Source: Haloferax marisrubri (GTDB taxonomy: Archaea > Halobacteriota > Halobacteria > Halobacteriales > Haloferacaceae). From it: 64,000 nt of DNA. Below are positions 42,140 through 51,312 of this stretch, in pieces. Under the pieces are notes generated by a model. It was given only the letters and a program-made list of their open reading frames with translations, made no database searches and was not told the origin of the DNA. Positions within the stretch are counted from its first letter, which is position 1, and every line of letters begins with the position of its first letter. The stretch covers positions 1-64,000 of the forward strand of contig NZ_LOPW02000018.1 of NCBI RefSeq assembly GCF_001469875.2, written 5' to 3'. The position numbers were made by a program, and so were the translations under genes.

Positions 42140-43135
42140 ATGAGTGAGTTCCAGCGCTTCCTCGCGAAGCGACTCGCCATCTCCATCCTGCTCACCCTCG
42201 TGGCCGTCTCGGTCATCTTCGTCGTCCTGCGGCTGCTGCCGGGAAGCCCGTTCGAGTCGCTCGTCACCGCGGGCAACCTGAGCCAGCAGCAAATCACCGA
42301 AATTCGGGCGATGTACGGCCTCGACCAGCCGATGTGGCGGCAGTACCTCAGCTACCTCCAGAGCATCCTGCTGTTCCAGTTCGGCTACTCCATCCTGCGG
42401 AGTCAGCCCGTCTGGGGTGTGTTGGCCCCGCGGCTCGTCAACACGCTCATCCTGCTCGTCCCCGCGTTAGTGACGACGGCGGTCCTGAGTTCCCTCCTCG
42501 GGATGTACGTCGGCTGGAACCGCGGGAGCAAACTGGAGAAGCTCAGCATCATCGCCACGACGTTCCTCCGGTCGACACCGGTGTTCATCACGGGCATCCT
42601 GTTCGTCATCGTCTTCGCGTACAACCTCGAACTGGTGCCCGCCTTCGGGATGCGCTCTATCAGCGCCTCGCCGGAGGGCTACGTCGAGACGTTCGCCTCG
42701 CTCGACTTCCTGCACCACTACATCCTGCCGTTTACCGTGTCGGTGCTGTACTACAGCGGCGACTTCCTGCTGTTGGCGCGCAACGGCGTCGTCGAAAAGC
42801 GGGGCTCTGAGTTCCTCAAACTCCACCGCGCCAAGGGGCTCTCGGAGATGCAGCAGCTCGCGCGGGCGGGTCGGAACTCCATGCTGCCGATTCTGACCTA
42901 CTTCGCGCTGCGTCTCGGGATGATATTCCAGGGACTCATCCTGCTCGAAGTCGTCTTCGGCTGGCCCGGCATCGGCCGCGAACTCGTGCTCGCCATCCAA
43001 CAGCAGGACTACCCGCTGGTGCAGGCGGCCGTGTTCATCATGGCGCTCGCGGTCATCGTGGCGAACCTCGTCGCCGACGTGCTGTACGCCTACTTCGACC
43101 CGACCGTCTCGACCAGCGGAGGTGGTGCCGCGTGA
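42140..43135 (+). CDS. Oligopeptide-type ABC permease (DppB/OppB-like)
   Basis: This 331-residue permease starts RFLAKRLAISILLTLVAVSVIFVVLRLLPGSP, the conserved DppB N-terminal helix, and has about six membrane segments. GVVEKRGSEFLKLHRAKGLS is the ATPase-docking EAA loop, and VFGWPGIGRELVLAIQQQDYPLVQA is the family's conserved C-terminal region. It pairs with the DppC-like permease encoded next (4-bp overlap, GTGA). The binding protein gene ends 50 bp upstream. The substrate is not evident. Confidence 0.93.
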   Translation: MSEFQRFLAKRLAISILLTLVAVSVIFVVLRLLPGSPFESLVTAGNLSQQQITEIRAMYGLDQPMWRQYLSYLQSILLFQFGYSILRSQPVWGVLAPRLVNTLILLVPALVTTAVLSSLLGMYVGWNRGSKLEKLSIIATTFLRSTPVFITGILFVIVFAYNLELVPAFGMRSISASPEGYVETFASLDFLHHYILPFTVSVLYYSGDFLLLARNGVVEKRGSEFLKLHRAKGLSEMQQLARAGRNSMLPILTYFALRLGMIFQGLILLEVVFGWPGIGRELVLAIQQQDYPLVQAAVFIMALAVIVANLVADVLYAYFDPTVSTSGGGAA

Positions 43136-44052
43136 GCACCGAGACGAAGCCCGAAGCCGAACTGAAAAAGCGCGTCGAAGGGGTCGCGGAGACGCTCCGC
43201 GACCAGTTCACGTTCCTGCGGCGCGACCGCCTCGCGTTCGCGGGCGTCGTCATCGTCGCCGCGTTCGTCTTCCTCGGCCTCCTCGGACCCGCGCTCGCCC
43301 CGCACGACCCCATCGAGCACACCGTCCGCGACGACGCCGGGTCGATGCTGCGGCTGTCCGAACCGACCGGCGCGGCCCCGTTCGGGACGACCGCCTACGG
43401 GAAAGACGTCCTGAGCCAGTTCCTCGCCGGCGCGCAACCGACGTTCATCGTCGGACTGTTCGGCGGCATCGGAACCGGCGCGCTCGGCTTTCTCGTGGGG
43501 CTCGTCAGCGGGTACTACGGCGGCTGGGTGGACGAGGTCCTCATGCGACTCACGGACCTCACGTTCTCCCTGCCGTTCACGCCGATGGCGCTGTTGCTCC
43601 TGACGTTCGTGACGCCGAGCGTCTGGCTCATGACGGGCATCATCGTCGCGTTCCTCTGGAAGATGCCCGCGCGCGTCGTCCGCTCCGAGGTCCTCTCCGT
43701 CAGGGAGCGCACCTTCGTGAAGTCGGCGCGCGCCAGCGGCGCGAGCGACCTGCGGACGATGCTCTACCACGTCGCGCCGAACGTGCTCCCCATCGGCTTC
43801 CTCTACACGGCCTACGGTATCGCGTGGGCAATCGCCGCGCAGGCCAGCCTGGCGTTCCTCGGATTCGGCGACCCGACCGTCACGAGTTGGGGCCGGATGC
43901 TCCGACAGGTGTTCGAATCGGGCAACATGCGCGTCGCTTGGTGGTGGGTGCTTCCGCCCGCACTCGGCATCGCGGCCATCACCACCTCGGTGTTCCTCAT
44001 CGGACGCGCCTACGAAGAAGTCATCAACCCGGAAATTCAGACCGAACAATGA
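43132..44052 (+). CDS. Oligopeptide-type ABC permease (DppC/OppC-like)
   Basis: This 306-residue permease has a GTG start (43132) overlapping the DppB stop. It carries the DppC pattern of a charged N-terminal tail, FGTTAYGKDVLSQFLAGAQPTFIVG near residue 86, about six membrane segments, RERTFVKSARASGASDLRTML as the EAA loop, and LAFLGFGDPTVTSWGRMLRQ near the C terminus. It forms the channel with the upstream permease. Its stop overlaps the ATPase start as ATGA, so the whole operon is translationally coupled. Confidence 0.93.
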   Translation: MSTETKPEAELKKRVEGVAETLRDQFTFLRRDRLAFAGVVIVAAFVFLGLLGPALAPHDPIEHTVRDDAGSMLRLSEPTGAAPFGTTAYGKDVLSQFLAGAQPTFIVGLFGGIGTGALGFLVGLVSGYYGGWVDEVLMRLTDLTFSLPFTPMALLLLTFVTPSVWLMTGIIVAFLWKMPARVVRSEVLSVRERTFVKSARASGASDLRTMLYHVAPNVLPIGFLYTAYGIAWAIAAQASLAFLGFGDPTVTSWGRMLRQVFESGNMRVAWWWVLPPALGIAAITTSVFLIGRAYEEVINPEIQTEQ

Positions 44053-46166
44053 GCCTCCTCGACATCACAGACCTCACGGTCACCTACTCGACCGACAGCG
44101 GAACCGTCCACGCCGTCAACGACGTGTCGTTCAGCATCGACGAGGGCGTCAACTACGGCCTCGCCGGCGAATCCGGCTCGGGGAAATCGACGCTCGCCGA
44201 GGCCGTTCTCGGCCTCCTCCCGGGCAACGGCTCCGTCGAATCCGGGAGCATCGAATTCAATGGCCGCGACCTGACCGGCCTCAGCGAGCGCGAGCGCCGC
44301 GACGTGCTCTGGGAGGATATCGCGTACATCCCCCAGAGCGCGATGGACTCGCTCGACCCGGTGATGTCCACCGGCGCGCAGATTCGGCAGGCGATTCAGA
44401 CCCATCGGAACGTCACCGACGACAAGGCCCGCGCGCGGGTCCGAGAGCTGTTCGAAATCGTCGGGCTCGACCCCGACCGCATCGACGACTACCCCCACGA
44501 GTTCTCCGGGGGGATGCGCCAGCGCGTGACCATCGCGATGGCGCTCGCGCTCGAACCGGACCTCATCATCGCCGACGAGCCGACCACGGGGCTCGACGTC
44601 ATCGTCCAGGACAAGATTATCGACAAGATTCTGGAGATACAGGACCGGATGGACAGCTCGCTGCTGCTCATCACCCACGAAATCGGCGTCATCGCCGAGA
44701 CGTGCGACGAGCTTTCGATACTCTACGGCGGGAAAGCCATGGAGCAGGGAAGCGTCGACAACGTCCTCGTGAACCCCACGAACCCCTACACGATGGGGCT
44801 GAAGAACTCCTTCCCGGAGATTGAGGAGGGCGACCAGGACCCCGTCTCGATTCCGGGGTCGCCGCCGAACCTGAGCGAGGAACCCAGCGCCTGTGTCTTC
44901 AAGGACCGGTGTCCGTTCGCCACCGAAGAGTGCGAGGCGTCCCATCCGGACCTCGTCGACCTGCCGAACCGCAACCACCGCTCGGCGTGCCACCACGTCA
45001 CCAAAGCCGCCCAGATGCGGCGCGACGCCACCGACCCGGAGACGTGGGGCATCCCCGACAGCCACGACGAATCGGACCGCGGCGAGGTGCTCCTCGAAAC
45101 CGACGGCCTCGAGAAGTACTACGAACAGAGCCAGCCGCTCCTGGATAAACTCAGGGGGAACGACCCGAACTACGTCCGCGCCGTCGACGGCGTCTCCCTG
45201 CGCGTCCGGCGGTCCGAAATCCTCGGTATCGCCGGGGAGTCGGGCTGTGGGAAGTCGACGCTCGGCGAGACCATCGCGCTCTTGAAACAGCCGACCGGCG
45301 GCGAGTTCGTCTTCGACGGCGAGCCCTACGAGCACTACGCGGACGGGAACATGCGCGAGTTCCGCCGGAAGGTCCAGATAATCTTCCAGGACCCCTTCGA
45401 CTCGCTCAACCCGAGACAGACGGTTCGGCAGTTGGTCGGCGAACCGCTCACCATCCACGACTACCGGACCGAAGAACGGGAACGGGCCATCGTCGAGACG
45501 CTGGAGAAAGTCGGGCTCACGCCCGCGAAGAAGTTCCTCGACCAGTATCCCCACCAGCTATCGGGGGGCCAACGCCAGCGCGTCGCGGTGGCCAAGGCGC
45601 TCGTTCTCGACCCCGACTTCCTCATCTGCGACGAGCCGGCGTCGATGCTCGACGTGTCGCTGAAGGTGAACCTGCTGAACCTCCTTCGGGAACTCGCGGA
45701 CACAGAGGACATCGGCATCGTCTACATCTCTCACGACCTCGCCAGTCTGGTGCAGGTGTCGGACCGCCTCGCGATTATGTACCTCGGGCGGGTCATCGAG
45801 GAGGGCGACGTCGAGTCCATCGCGGCCGAGCCGAAACACCCGTACACCACCTCGCTCCTCGCGGCCGCCCCCGAGAAGGACCCGACGGTCGACCGCGACC
45901 GCGTCCTGCTCGACGGTGAGCCCCCGGACCCGGTCAGCCTCCCGTCCGGTTGCGTCTTCGCCCCTCGGTGCCCGAAAGCAGAAGACGCGTGCCGGGAGAG
46001 CGAACCCGGACTCGATACCGTCCGTGACGGCGACCACCGCGCGGCGTGTTACTTCCCGGACGGCGAGACTCCCGACGCTGACGGCCTCGCCGACGACCGC
46101 TCGGATTCCACGTACGGGGACCCCGAGTTCTCGCCGCCGGCCAGCGGCGACTCGGCCAGCGACTGA
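44049..46166 (+). CDS. Fused two-domain oligopeptide-type ABC ATPase (DppD-DppF)
   Basis: This 705-residue protein carries both ATPases of a Dpp/Opp transporter. Half one has GESGSGKST, signature SGGMRQRV and DEPTTGLDV. Half two has GESGCGKST, SGGQRQRVAVA and DEPASMLDVS. Each half ends with the oligopeptide-ABC cysteine domain (CVFKDRCPFATEEC; CVFAPRCPKAEDAC), as separate DppD and DppF proteins do, so this is a clean fusion. It would hydrolyse ATP to drive uptake. It is the last gene of the operon; a Ser/Asp-rich tail follows the last cysteine region. Confidence 0.95.
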   Translation: MSLLDITDLTVTYSTDSGTVHAVNDVSFSIDEGVNYGLAGESGSGKSTLAEAVLGLLPGNGSVESGSIEFNGRDLTGLSERERRDVLWEDIAYIPQSAMDSLDPVMSTGAQIRQAIQTHRNVTDDKARARVRELFEIVGLDPDRIDDYPHEFSGGMRQRVTIAMALALEPDLIIADEPTTGLDVIVQDKIIDKILEIQDRMDSSLLLITHEIGVIAETCDELSILYGGKAMEQGSVDNVLVNPTNPYTMGLKNSFPEIEEGDQDPVSIPGSPPNLSEEPSACVFKDRCPFATEECEASHPDLVDLPNRNHRSACHHVTKAAQMRRDATDPETWGIPDSHDESDRGEVLLETDGLEKYYEQSQPLLDKLRGNDPNYVRAVDGVSLRVRRSEILGIAGESGCGKSTLGETIALLKQPTGGEFVFDGEPYEHYADGNMREFRRKVQIIFQDPFDSLNPRQTVRQLVGEPLTIHDYRTEERERAIVETLEKVGLTPAKKFLDQYPHQLSGGQRQRVAVAKALVLDPDFLICDEPASMLDVSLKVNLLNLLRELADTEDIGIVYISHDLASLVQVSDRLAIMYLGRVIEEGDVESIAAEPKHPYTTSLLAAAPEKDPTVDRDRVLLDGEPPDPVSLPSGCVFAPRCPKAEDACRESEPGLDTVRDGDHRAACYFPDGETPDADGLADDRSDSTYGDPEFSPPASGDSASD

Positions 46167-46548
46167 CGCCGCCCTTCGACTCTCCTCGCTTCGTCTCTTT
46201 GGCGACCTCCCGGTAGCGCCGCGTCTCGATTCGGATTCGAGGCTCGACTCGGTGCATTAGTATTGCGAAAAATAAAAAATTCTATCGAAGAAAATACCCG
46301 AACAGTTTTCAAATTATTGGGATCAAAGGCCAATAAAATTCTGTAAAACAATTTCAAATCCGCACATCACCTATTCTATTTAGGTAATATGGAAAAGATA
46401 CGCCGACTCCTTTCTAGAACGATTTTAAAACGCCGAAATTGCGCTATATCTGTGTATTAGCGGTTGAATAGCAGAAATCCTTACAAATAATATTGTAGAA
46501 AATTTAATTTACTGCCTCTGTCTGAACTGCTTTCGACCGAAACTCCCC
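46167..46548. other. AT-rich intergenic region, no gene
   Basis: These 382 bases between the ATPase and the zinc alcohol dehydrogenase are far more AT-rich than the rest of the window, especially 46260-46510. A hairpin with arms TTATTGG and CCAATAA lies at 46314-46336 with a 9-base loop. I see no coding frame with haloarchaeal codon use. It may hold a transcription end for both convergent genes and possibly the remains of a mobile element, though no transposase trace is visible. Confidence 0.6.
46314..46336. repeat. Inverted repeat in AT-rich gap
   Basis: Seven-base perfect arms TTATTGG and CCAATAA flank a 9-base loop. It sits in the gap between convergent transcription units. A termination or processing role is possible; it is short enough to arise by chance in AT-rich DNA. 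Confidence 0.3.
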
Positions 46549-47589
46549 TTACGCCAACTCCGAGATGTCGAACACCGGTTTGCACGTCCCGCCCTCGATG
46601 AACGTCTCGAAGGCCTCGTCGGCCTCGAACAGCGAAAACCGAGTGTCGACGAACGTCTCGCAGTCCACGTCGCCGTCGCGAATCAGGCGGAAGGAGCGCT
46701 CGAAGTCCTCGTACATGGACGCGTACGAACACTGGAGGTCGATTTCGGCCCGGACGAGCGGGGAGTAGGGCATCGAGGTCTCGCCGGTCTGGCCGACGAG
46801 GACGATTTGGCCGCCCTTCCGGACTTCATCGACGGCCGTCGTGAGCCCCGAGGGGTGGCCGGTCGTGTCGAACACCACGTCGTAGCCGACGCCGCCGGTG
46901 TGGCGCTCGCGGCGCGCCTCGGTGTCGTCGTCGGCGACGTTGACCGTCTCGAAGCCGAGTTCCTCCGCGAGCGGGAGTCGGTAGTCGGCGTCCTGTCCCA
47001 CGCCGGAGACGACGACGGTACCGCCCTGCGCGGCCGCGACTTGGGCCGTCAGCAGACCGATTGGACCGGGCCCCTCGACCAGCACGCGGTCGCCCGCGCC
47101 GACCCGAGAGTTCTCGATGACGGCGCGCGCGGCGATGCTCGTCGGCTCCGCGACCGCGGCGTGCTGCTGTTTCACGTCGTCCGGAATCGGGTGGAGGGCG
47201 CGCTCGGGGACGGCGATGAACCGCTCGTAAGCGCCGTCGTGGTCGACGCCGGTGATGACCGCGTCCTGGCAGACGTTCTCCTCGCCGATGCGACACTGAT
47301 AACACTCGCCGCAGCCGCGAATCGGACGCTCGACCACGCGGTCGCCGACGCCGAACTCCGTCACGCCGTCGCCGACTTCGACCACGCGACCGGCGTACTC
47401 GTGACCGATGACCGTCGGGAGTTCCATCCGTTCGAAGGCGGATTCGAACTCGTAGATTCCCGCGTCGCTCCCGCAGAGACCGGCGTAGTCGACCTCCACG
47501 AGCACTTCTCCCGCGCCCGGCTCCGGTTTCGCTCGCTCGACGAACTCCATAGCGCCGGAGCTACGCTCTACTTTGGCAAGTCCTCGCAT
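46549..47589 (-). CDS. Zinc-dependent alcohol/polyol dehydrogenase
   Basis: This 346-residue medium-chain dehydrogenase has catalytic zinc ligands in YAGLCGSDAG (Cys) and VIGHEYAG (His/Glu). The structural zinc site is the four-cysteine loop CGECYQCRIGEENVC, and the NAD(P)-binding region is GPGPIGLLTAQVAAAQG. It resembles threonine 3-dehydrogenase and sorbitol/polyol dehydrogenases. The ATG at 47589 is chosen because the upstream extension lacks domain features. It diverges from an SDR gene about 100 bp away. Both may act on a sugar or polyol, consistent with the pentose genes to the right, but the substrate is open. Confidence 0.9.
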   Translation of the reverse strand: MRGLAKVERSSGAMEFVERAKPEPGAGEVLVEVDYAGLCGSDAGIYEFESAFERMELPTVIGHEYAGRVVEVGDGVTEFGVGDRVVERPIRGCGECYQCRIGEENVCQDAVITGVDHDGAYERFIAVPERALHPIPDDVKQQHAAVAEPTSIAARAVIENSRVGAGDRVLVEGPGPIGLLTAQVAAAQGGTVVVSGVGQDADYRLPLAEELGFETVNVADDDTEARRERHTGGVGYDVVFDTTGHPSGLTTAVDEVRKGGQIVLVGQTGETSMPYSPLVRAEIDLQCSYASMYEDFERSFRLIRDGDVDCETFVDTRFSLFEADEAFETFIEGGTCKPVFDISELA

Positions 47590-47687
47590 GACAGCACATG
47601 TGGGACGGGTCCGTAAAAACGTACTGCATGCGGCACTTCCATCGCGCGTTCCGCAACTATCATGTCGGTACCGTGTGGAGTGGCACC

Positions 47688-48461
47688 ATGGTCGCATACG
47701 AGCACACGCCAGTCTCCGTCAGCGACAAGCGCGTAGTCGTCGTCGGCGGGACGAGCGGTATCGGACAGGCAATCGCCCTCGGATTCGCCAGCGAGGGCGC
47801 GGACGTACTCGCAACCAGCCGACGCGAGTCGGCGGTCGACGAGACGGCCGACGCAATCGAGGAACTCGGGGCGAACGCGGTTCGGGAGACGTGCGACGTG
47901 ACCGACTCGGCCTCGCTCGAACGCGTCCGCGAGCGCGCCGTCGAGGAGTTCGGCGGCGTCGACGTGGTCGTCGCCTCGCAGGGCGCGATTTCCCGCGAGA
48001 CGGTCCGCGACATCGACGACGACGCCTGGGACCACGTCACCGACATCGCGCTCGGAGGCGTCCGTCGGGTGACGCAGGAACTTGCCCCGGCCGTCGCCGA
48101 CGGCGGGTCGATTATCAACATCTCCTCTTTGGCCGCGCGCCTCTCGATGGCGAACCTCCCCGCCTACTCGGCGGCGAAGGGCGGCGTCGAGGCGTTCACC
48201 CGCGCGTCCGCGAAGGAACTCGCCCCCGAAATACGCGTCAACGCCATCGCGCCGGGCTTCGTCATCACCCCACAGAACGCCGACACCTACGCCGAGGGGA
48301 CCGAAAAGCGCGAGCGAATCGACGAGCGAACGCCGCTCGGTCGGGTCGCGGAGCGAGAGGAAATCGTCGGCGCGGCGGTCTTCCTCGCGAGCGACGCCGC
48401 CTCGTTCGTGACGGGTGAGGTCGTCACCGTCGACGGCGGGTTCGCTGACAGCGCTTTCTAA
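47688..48461 (+). CDS. Short-chain dehydrogenase/reductase (SDR), sugar-type
   Basis: This 257-residue SDR has VVVGGTSGIGQAIALGFA (cofactor-binding), ISSLAARLSMANLPAYSAAKGG with the Ser-Tyr-Lys catalytic residues, and NAIAPGFVITPQNADTYAEG followed by GEVVTVDGGF at the end. This classical pattern resembles gluconate 5- and 2-deoxygluconate 3-dehydrogenases. It diverges from the zinc dehydrogenase, so they likely share a promoter region. The ATG at 47688 places the cofactor motif at about residue 17. Substrate cannot be assigned. Confidence 0.9.
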   Translation: MVAYEHTPVSVSDKRVVVVGGTSGIGQAIALGFASEGADVLATSRRESAVDETADAIEELGANAVRETCDVTDSASLERVRERAVEEFGGVDVVVASQGAISRETVRDIDDDAWDHVTDIALGGVRRVTQELAPAVADGGSIINISSLAARLSMANLPAYSAAKGGVEAFTRASAKELAPEIRVNAIAPGFVITPQNADTYAEGTEKRERIDERTPLGRVAEREEIVGAAVFLASDAASFVTGEVVTVDGGFADSAF

Positions 48462-48694
48462 CCCGACGCTCCGCTGTTAGCGGACTCACCGTTCGCGAGC
48501 GTCGTTCCCTTCGGACGCGCGTCTCTCACCCTCGCTCGTCAGCGCGGGCCGTCTTCGGTCGGCATCGTGCTACTGAGCGCAAATTCTGTAATAGGGAACG
48601 CCCTTTCCGGGCTGAACCGCCGTCTCCCCGTCTCCGCTCCCCGCCCCGATGACTCGGCGGTCTCACCTCCCGTTCCCCGGTATCGGCCGTTCTA

Positions 48695-48718
48695 GATTAC
48701 AAGCGTACGCGTGTAATC
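48695..48718. repeat. Near-perfect 24-bp palindrome
   Basis: Arms GATTACA and TGTAATC are perfect and flank an inner GCGTACGC, itself palindromic; one base pair next to the inner part mismatches. TGTAAT in the arms recurs in the two TTCTGTAATAG copies on either side. It is a strong candidate for a protein-binding dyad or cruciform. Confidence 0.55.
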
Positions 48719-49234
48719 TTTCGCCTAATCGCCGTACATCGAGCGAGCAGTCCCCGTACGCGTCCGTTCGAACCCCGCCCGACTCCGTTCTGTAATAGAA
48801 AATACAAACGTCTGACAGCCATTCCGACTCGGCTGTGACCGAATATCGCCGGAGACGCGTTGCGACGGTCGAACTCCCCGCTCTCCGGAGTCGCTCCCTG
48901 AGAACTCGGCTGTCCGCTCTCGTCGAACTACGCCGGAACGGTCGCGTCTCCGCCGTTTGATTGATTCGTCTCGCTGTCTCGAAACGTTCTGTTACTGAGA
49001 ATACCCATGTCGCCCTCCAGCACGGTGGTTCCGTGTTGCGTCGGCCGCGTCGCGTAGAGTCGCCCGTGCCGCGCCGGCGACCGTCTTCCCCATGTCCCGT
49101 CCTTCCCACGGCCGCCGGCGCTCGTCTTCAGCCAACGACCGACTGCGCTCTCCCGGCGTTTCGAGACCGAACTCACCGTGGTCTCGCGGTTTTTGCGTCC
49201 TCCCCCGCGTCGCGCCGCTCGCGCCGGGACGTAC

Positions 49235-49258
49235 TTTTATAACAATCGATGGTAATGA
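49235..49258 (+). promoter_or_regulatory. xacE promoter: TATA box and candidate operator
   Basis: TTTTATA (49235-49241) lies 27-33 bases before the ATG at 49268, the spacing for a leaderless transcript. CGATGGTAATGA (49247-49258) follows and resembles CGATTGTCATCG in the same position before xacA. The shared CGAT-N4-AT(C/G)(G/A) pattern may be the site of the pathway regulator (XacR is the expected one) or of another factor. Confidence 0.5.
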
Positions 49259-49267
49259 GACTACTGA

Positions 49268-50137
49268 ATGCACTACCACCAGCTAGCGGTGTCGGGAGAG
49301 CGCCGGCTCACGGTGAGTCGCGGCTCCACGACGTACGACCTGACGAGCGCCGACGCGGACCTTCGGACGTTCGGGGACTTGGCTCGGGTGGCGAGTATCG
49401 CCCGGACTTCTATCGACCGTCTGGCGTCGGAACTGACCGAAGACGCCGACGTGGTTGACGAGGGGTTCGTCGACCAGCACGCGACGGTCCCGGTCGACGC
49501 CGAGGAAGTCTGGGCCGCGGGCGTCACCTACCAAATCAGCGAGCAAGCGCGCGAGGAGGAGAGTTCGATGCCGGACATGTACCTCGATGTGTACGACGCT
49601 GACCGACCGGAGATTTTCTTCAAAGCCACGCCATCTCGGACCGTCGAACCGGGCGACGCCATCGGCGTCAGAGAAGATTCCGAGTGGGACGTGCCCGAAC
49701 CGGAACTCGGTATCGTCCTTCGTCGCGGCGAAATCGTCGGCTACACCGTCGGCAACGACGTGAGCAGTCGGTCGATAGAGGGCGAAAACCCGCTGTACCT
49801 CCCGCAGGCGAAGGTCTACGACCGTTGTTGTTCTATCGGCCCGTGTGTGGTCACGCCCGAAGACGTGGACGACCCCCACGAGTTGGAGATGAGCATGACC
49901 ATCGAACGCGACGGCGAAATCATCTACGACGACGCCACGAACACCAGCGAGATGGTCCGCAGTTGCGACGAACTCGTGTCGTACTTCACGCGCCACAACA
50001 CGGTACCCGAACTGGCGGTCATCCTCACGGGCACCTCGCTCGTCCCCGAACAACCGTTCGACCTCCAAGCGGGCGACCGCGTCGATATCACCGTCGAGGG
50101 TATCGGCACCCTCTCGAACTCCGTCACCACCGTATGA
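49268..50137 (+). CDS. xacE: 2-keto-3-deoxypentanoate dehydratase (FAH family)
   Basis: This 289-residue protein belongs to the fumarylacetoacetate hydrolase fold. [25 protein letters not shown] is the conserved metal-binding core with Glu and Asp ligands, and [17 protein letters not shown] follows. In the H. volcanii xac locus, from established work, the gene in this position dehydrates 2-keto-3-deoxyxylonate/arabonate to 2-oxoglutarate semialdehyde. Its stop overlaps the start of xdh as ATGA, so the two are translated together. It has its own TATA box and the start gives a leaderless message. Confidence 0.9.
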   Translation: MHYHQLAVSGERRLTVSRGSTTYDLTSADADLRTFGDLARVASIARTSIDRLASELTEDADVVDEGFVDQHATVPVDAEEVWAAGVTYQISEQAREEESSMPDMYLDVYDADRPEIFFKATPSRTVEPGDAIGVREDSEWDVPEPELGIVLRRGEIVGYTVGNDVSSRSIEGENPLYLPQAKVYDRCCSIGPCVVTPEDVDDPHELEMSMTIERDGEIIYDDATNTSEMVRSCDELVSYFTRHNTVPELAVILTGTSLVPEQPFDLQAGDRVDITVEGIGTLSNSVTTV

Positions 50138-51252
50138 GCTCTGCACCCACCGACATCGTCGAAGAATTCACGCGCCGCGACTGGCAGGGCGACGACGTGA
50201 CGGGCACCGTCAGGGTCGCCATGATCGGCCTCGGCTGGTGGACCCGCGACGAGGCGATTCCCGCGGTCGAGGAGTCCGAGTTCTGCGAGACGACGGTCGT
50301 CGTCAGCAGTTCGAAGGAGAAAGCCGAGGGCGCGACGGCGTTGGCCGAGTCGATAACCCACGGACTCACCTACGACGAGTTCCACGAGGGCGTCGCCGCC
50401 GACGCCTACGACGCGGTGTACGTCGTCACGCCCAACGGGCTACATCTCCCGTACGTCGAGACCGCCGCCGAGTTGGGGAAGGCGGTCCTCTGCGAGAAAC
50501 CGCTCGAAGCGTCGGTCGAGCGGGCGGAAAGGCTCGTCGCCGCCTGCGACCGCGCGGACGTGCCCCTGATGGTCGCCTATCGGATGCAGACCGAACCGGC
50601 CGTCCGGCGCGCCCGCGAACTCGTCGAGGCCGGCGTCATCGGCGACCCAGTGTTCGTCCACGGCCACATGTCCCAGCGCCTGCTCGACGAGGTCGTCCCC
50701 GACCCGGACCAATGGCGGCTGAATCCCGAACTCTCCGGCGGGGCGACCGTCATGGACATCGGGCTCTACCCGCTGAACACCGCGCGGTTCGTCCTCGGCG
50801 CAGACCCCGTTCGCGTCAGGGCGCGCGCCCGCGTCGACGACGAGGCGTTCGAGGCCGTCGGCGACGAGCACGTCAGTTTCGGCGTCGACTTCGACGACGG
50901 CACGCTCGCGGTCTGCACCGCCAGCCAGTCGGCCTACCAGTCGAGCCACCTCCGAGTGACCGGCACCGAGGGGGAACTCGAAATCGAGCCCGCCTTCTAC
51001 AACCGCCAGCGACGCGGCTTCCGGCTGTCGTGGGGGGACCAGTCCGCCGACTACGACTTCGAGCAGGTGAACCAGATGACCGAGGAGTTCGACTACTTCG
51101 CCTCCCGGCTCCTGACGGAGACCGACCTCGAACCCGACGGCGACCACGCCCTCGTGGACATGCGCGCGATGGACGCGATTTACGCCGCGGCGGAGCGCGG
51201 CACCGACGTCGCCGTCGACGCCGACCACGACCCCGCTCTCGACGGAGCGTAG
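50134..51252 (+). CDS. xdh: D-xylose 1-dehydrogenase (Gfo/Idh/MocA family)
   Basis: This 372-residue protein has the [20 protein letters not shown] cofactor-binding N terminus typical of the haloarchaeal xylose dehydrogenases, then [17 protein letters not shown] with the conserved Lys of the EKP motif, and [21 protein letters not shown] in the substrate domain. It oxidises xylose to xylonolactone with NADP. The N terminus (EEFTRRDWQ) resembles the H. marismortui enzyme from memory. It overlaps xacE by 4 bp and is followed, after 60 bp and a separate TATA box, by a related Gfo/Idh protein. Confidence 0.9.
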   Translation: MSSAPTDIVEEFTRRDWQGDDVTGTVRVAMIGLGWWTRDEAIPAVEESEFCETTVVVSSSKEKAEGATALAESITHGLTYDEFHEGVAADAYDAVYVVTPNGLHLPYVETAAELGKAVLCEKPLEASVERAERLVAACDRADVPLMVAYRMQTEPAVRRARELVEAGVIGDPVFVHGHMSQRLLDEVVPDPDQWRLNPELSGGATVMDIGLYPLNTARFVLGADPVRVRARARVDDEAFEAVGDEHVSFGVDFDDGTLAVCTASQSAYQSSHLRVTGTEGELEIEPAFYNRQRRGFRLSWGDQSADYDFEQVNQMTEEFDYFASRLLTETDLEPDGDHALVDMRAMDAIYAAAERGTDVAVDADHDPALDGA

Positions 51253-51312
51253 CGACCGATTCGACGCGTTTTCGCCCGGAGTTTTATTATCGGGGTCGCC
51301 GCACCTCCCCGC

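Larger units (their letters stand above)
48462..49267. other. Gene-free 0.8-kb region before the pentose genes
   Basis: No reading frame here shows convincing coding character; several open frames are arginine-rich shadows. It contains a nearly perfect 24-base palindrome at 48695-48718 and the 11-mer TTCTGTAATAG twice (48584-48594 and 48788-48798). The right end holds the xacE promoter: a TTTTATA box at 49235-49241 and a candidate operator at 49247-49258. The rest could be a long regulatory stretch, an untranslated RNA or a decayed gene. Confidence 0.5.

Noticed and set aside
42101-42148. Short ATG frame between the binding protein and DppB genes
   Set aside because: It is fifteen codons and merely overlaps the DppB start; no evidence supports a product.
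48663-49279. Several open frames in the gap before xacE
   Set aside because: Their translations are Arg/Ser/Thr-rich with no domain, and they overlap the xacE promoter and palindrome. I treat the interval as gene-free.
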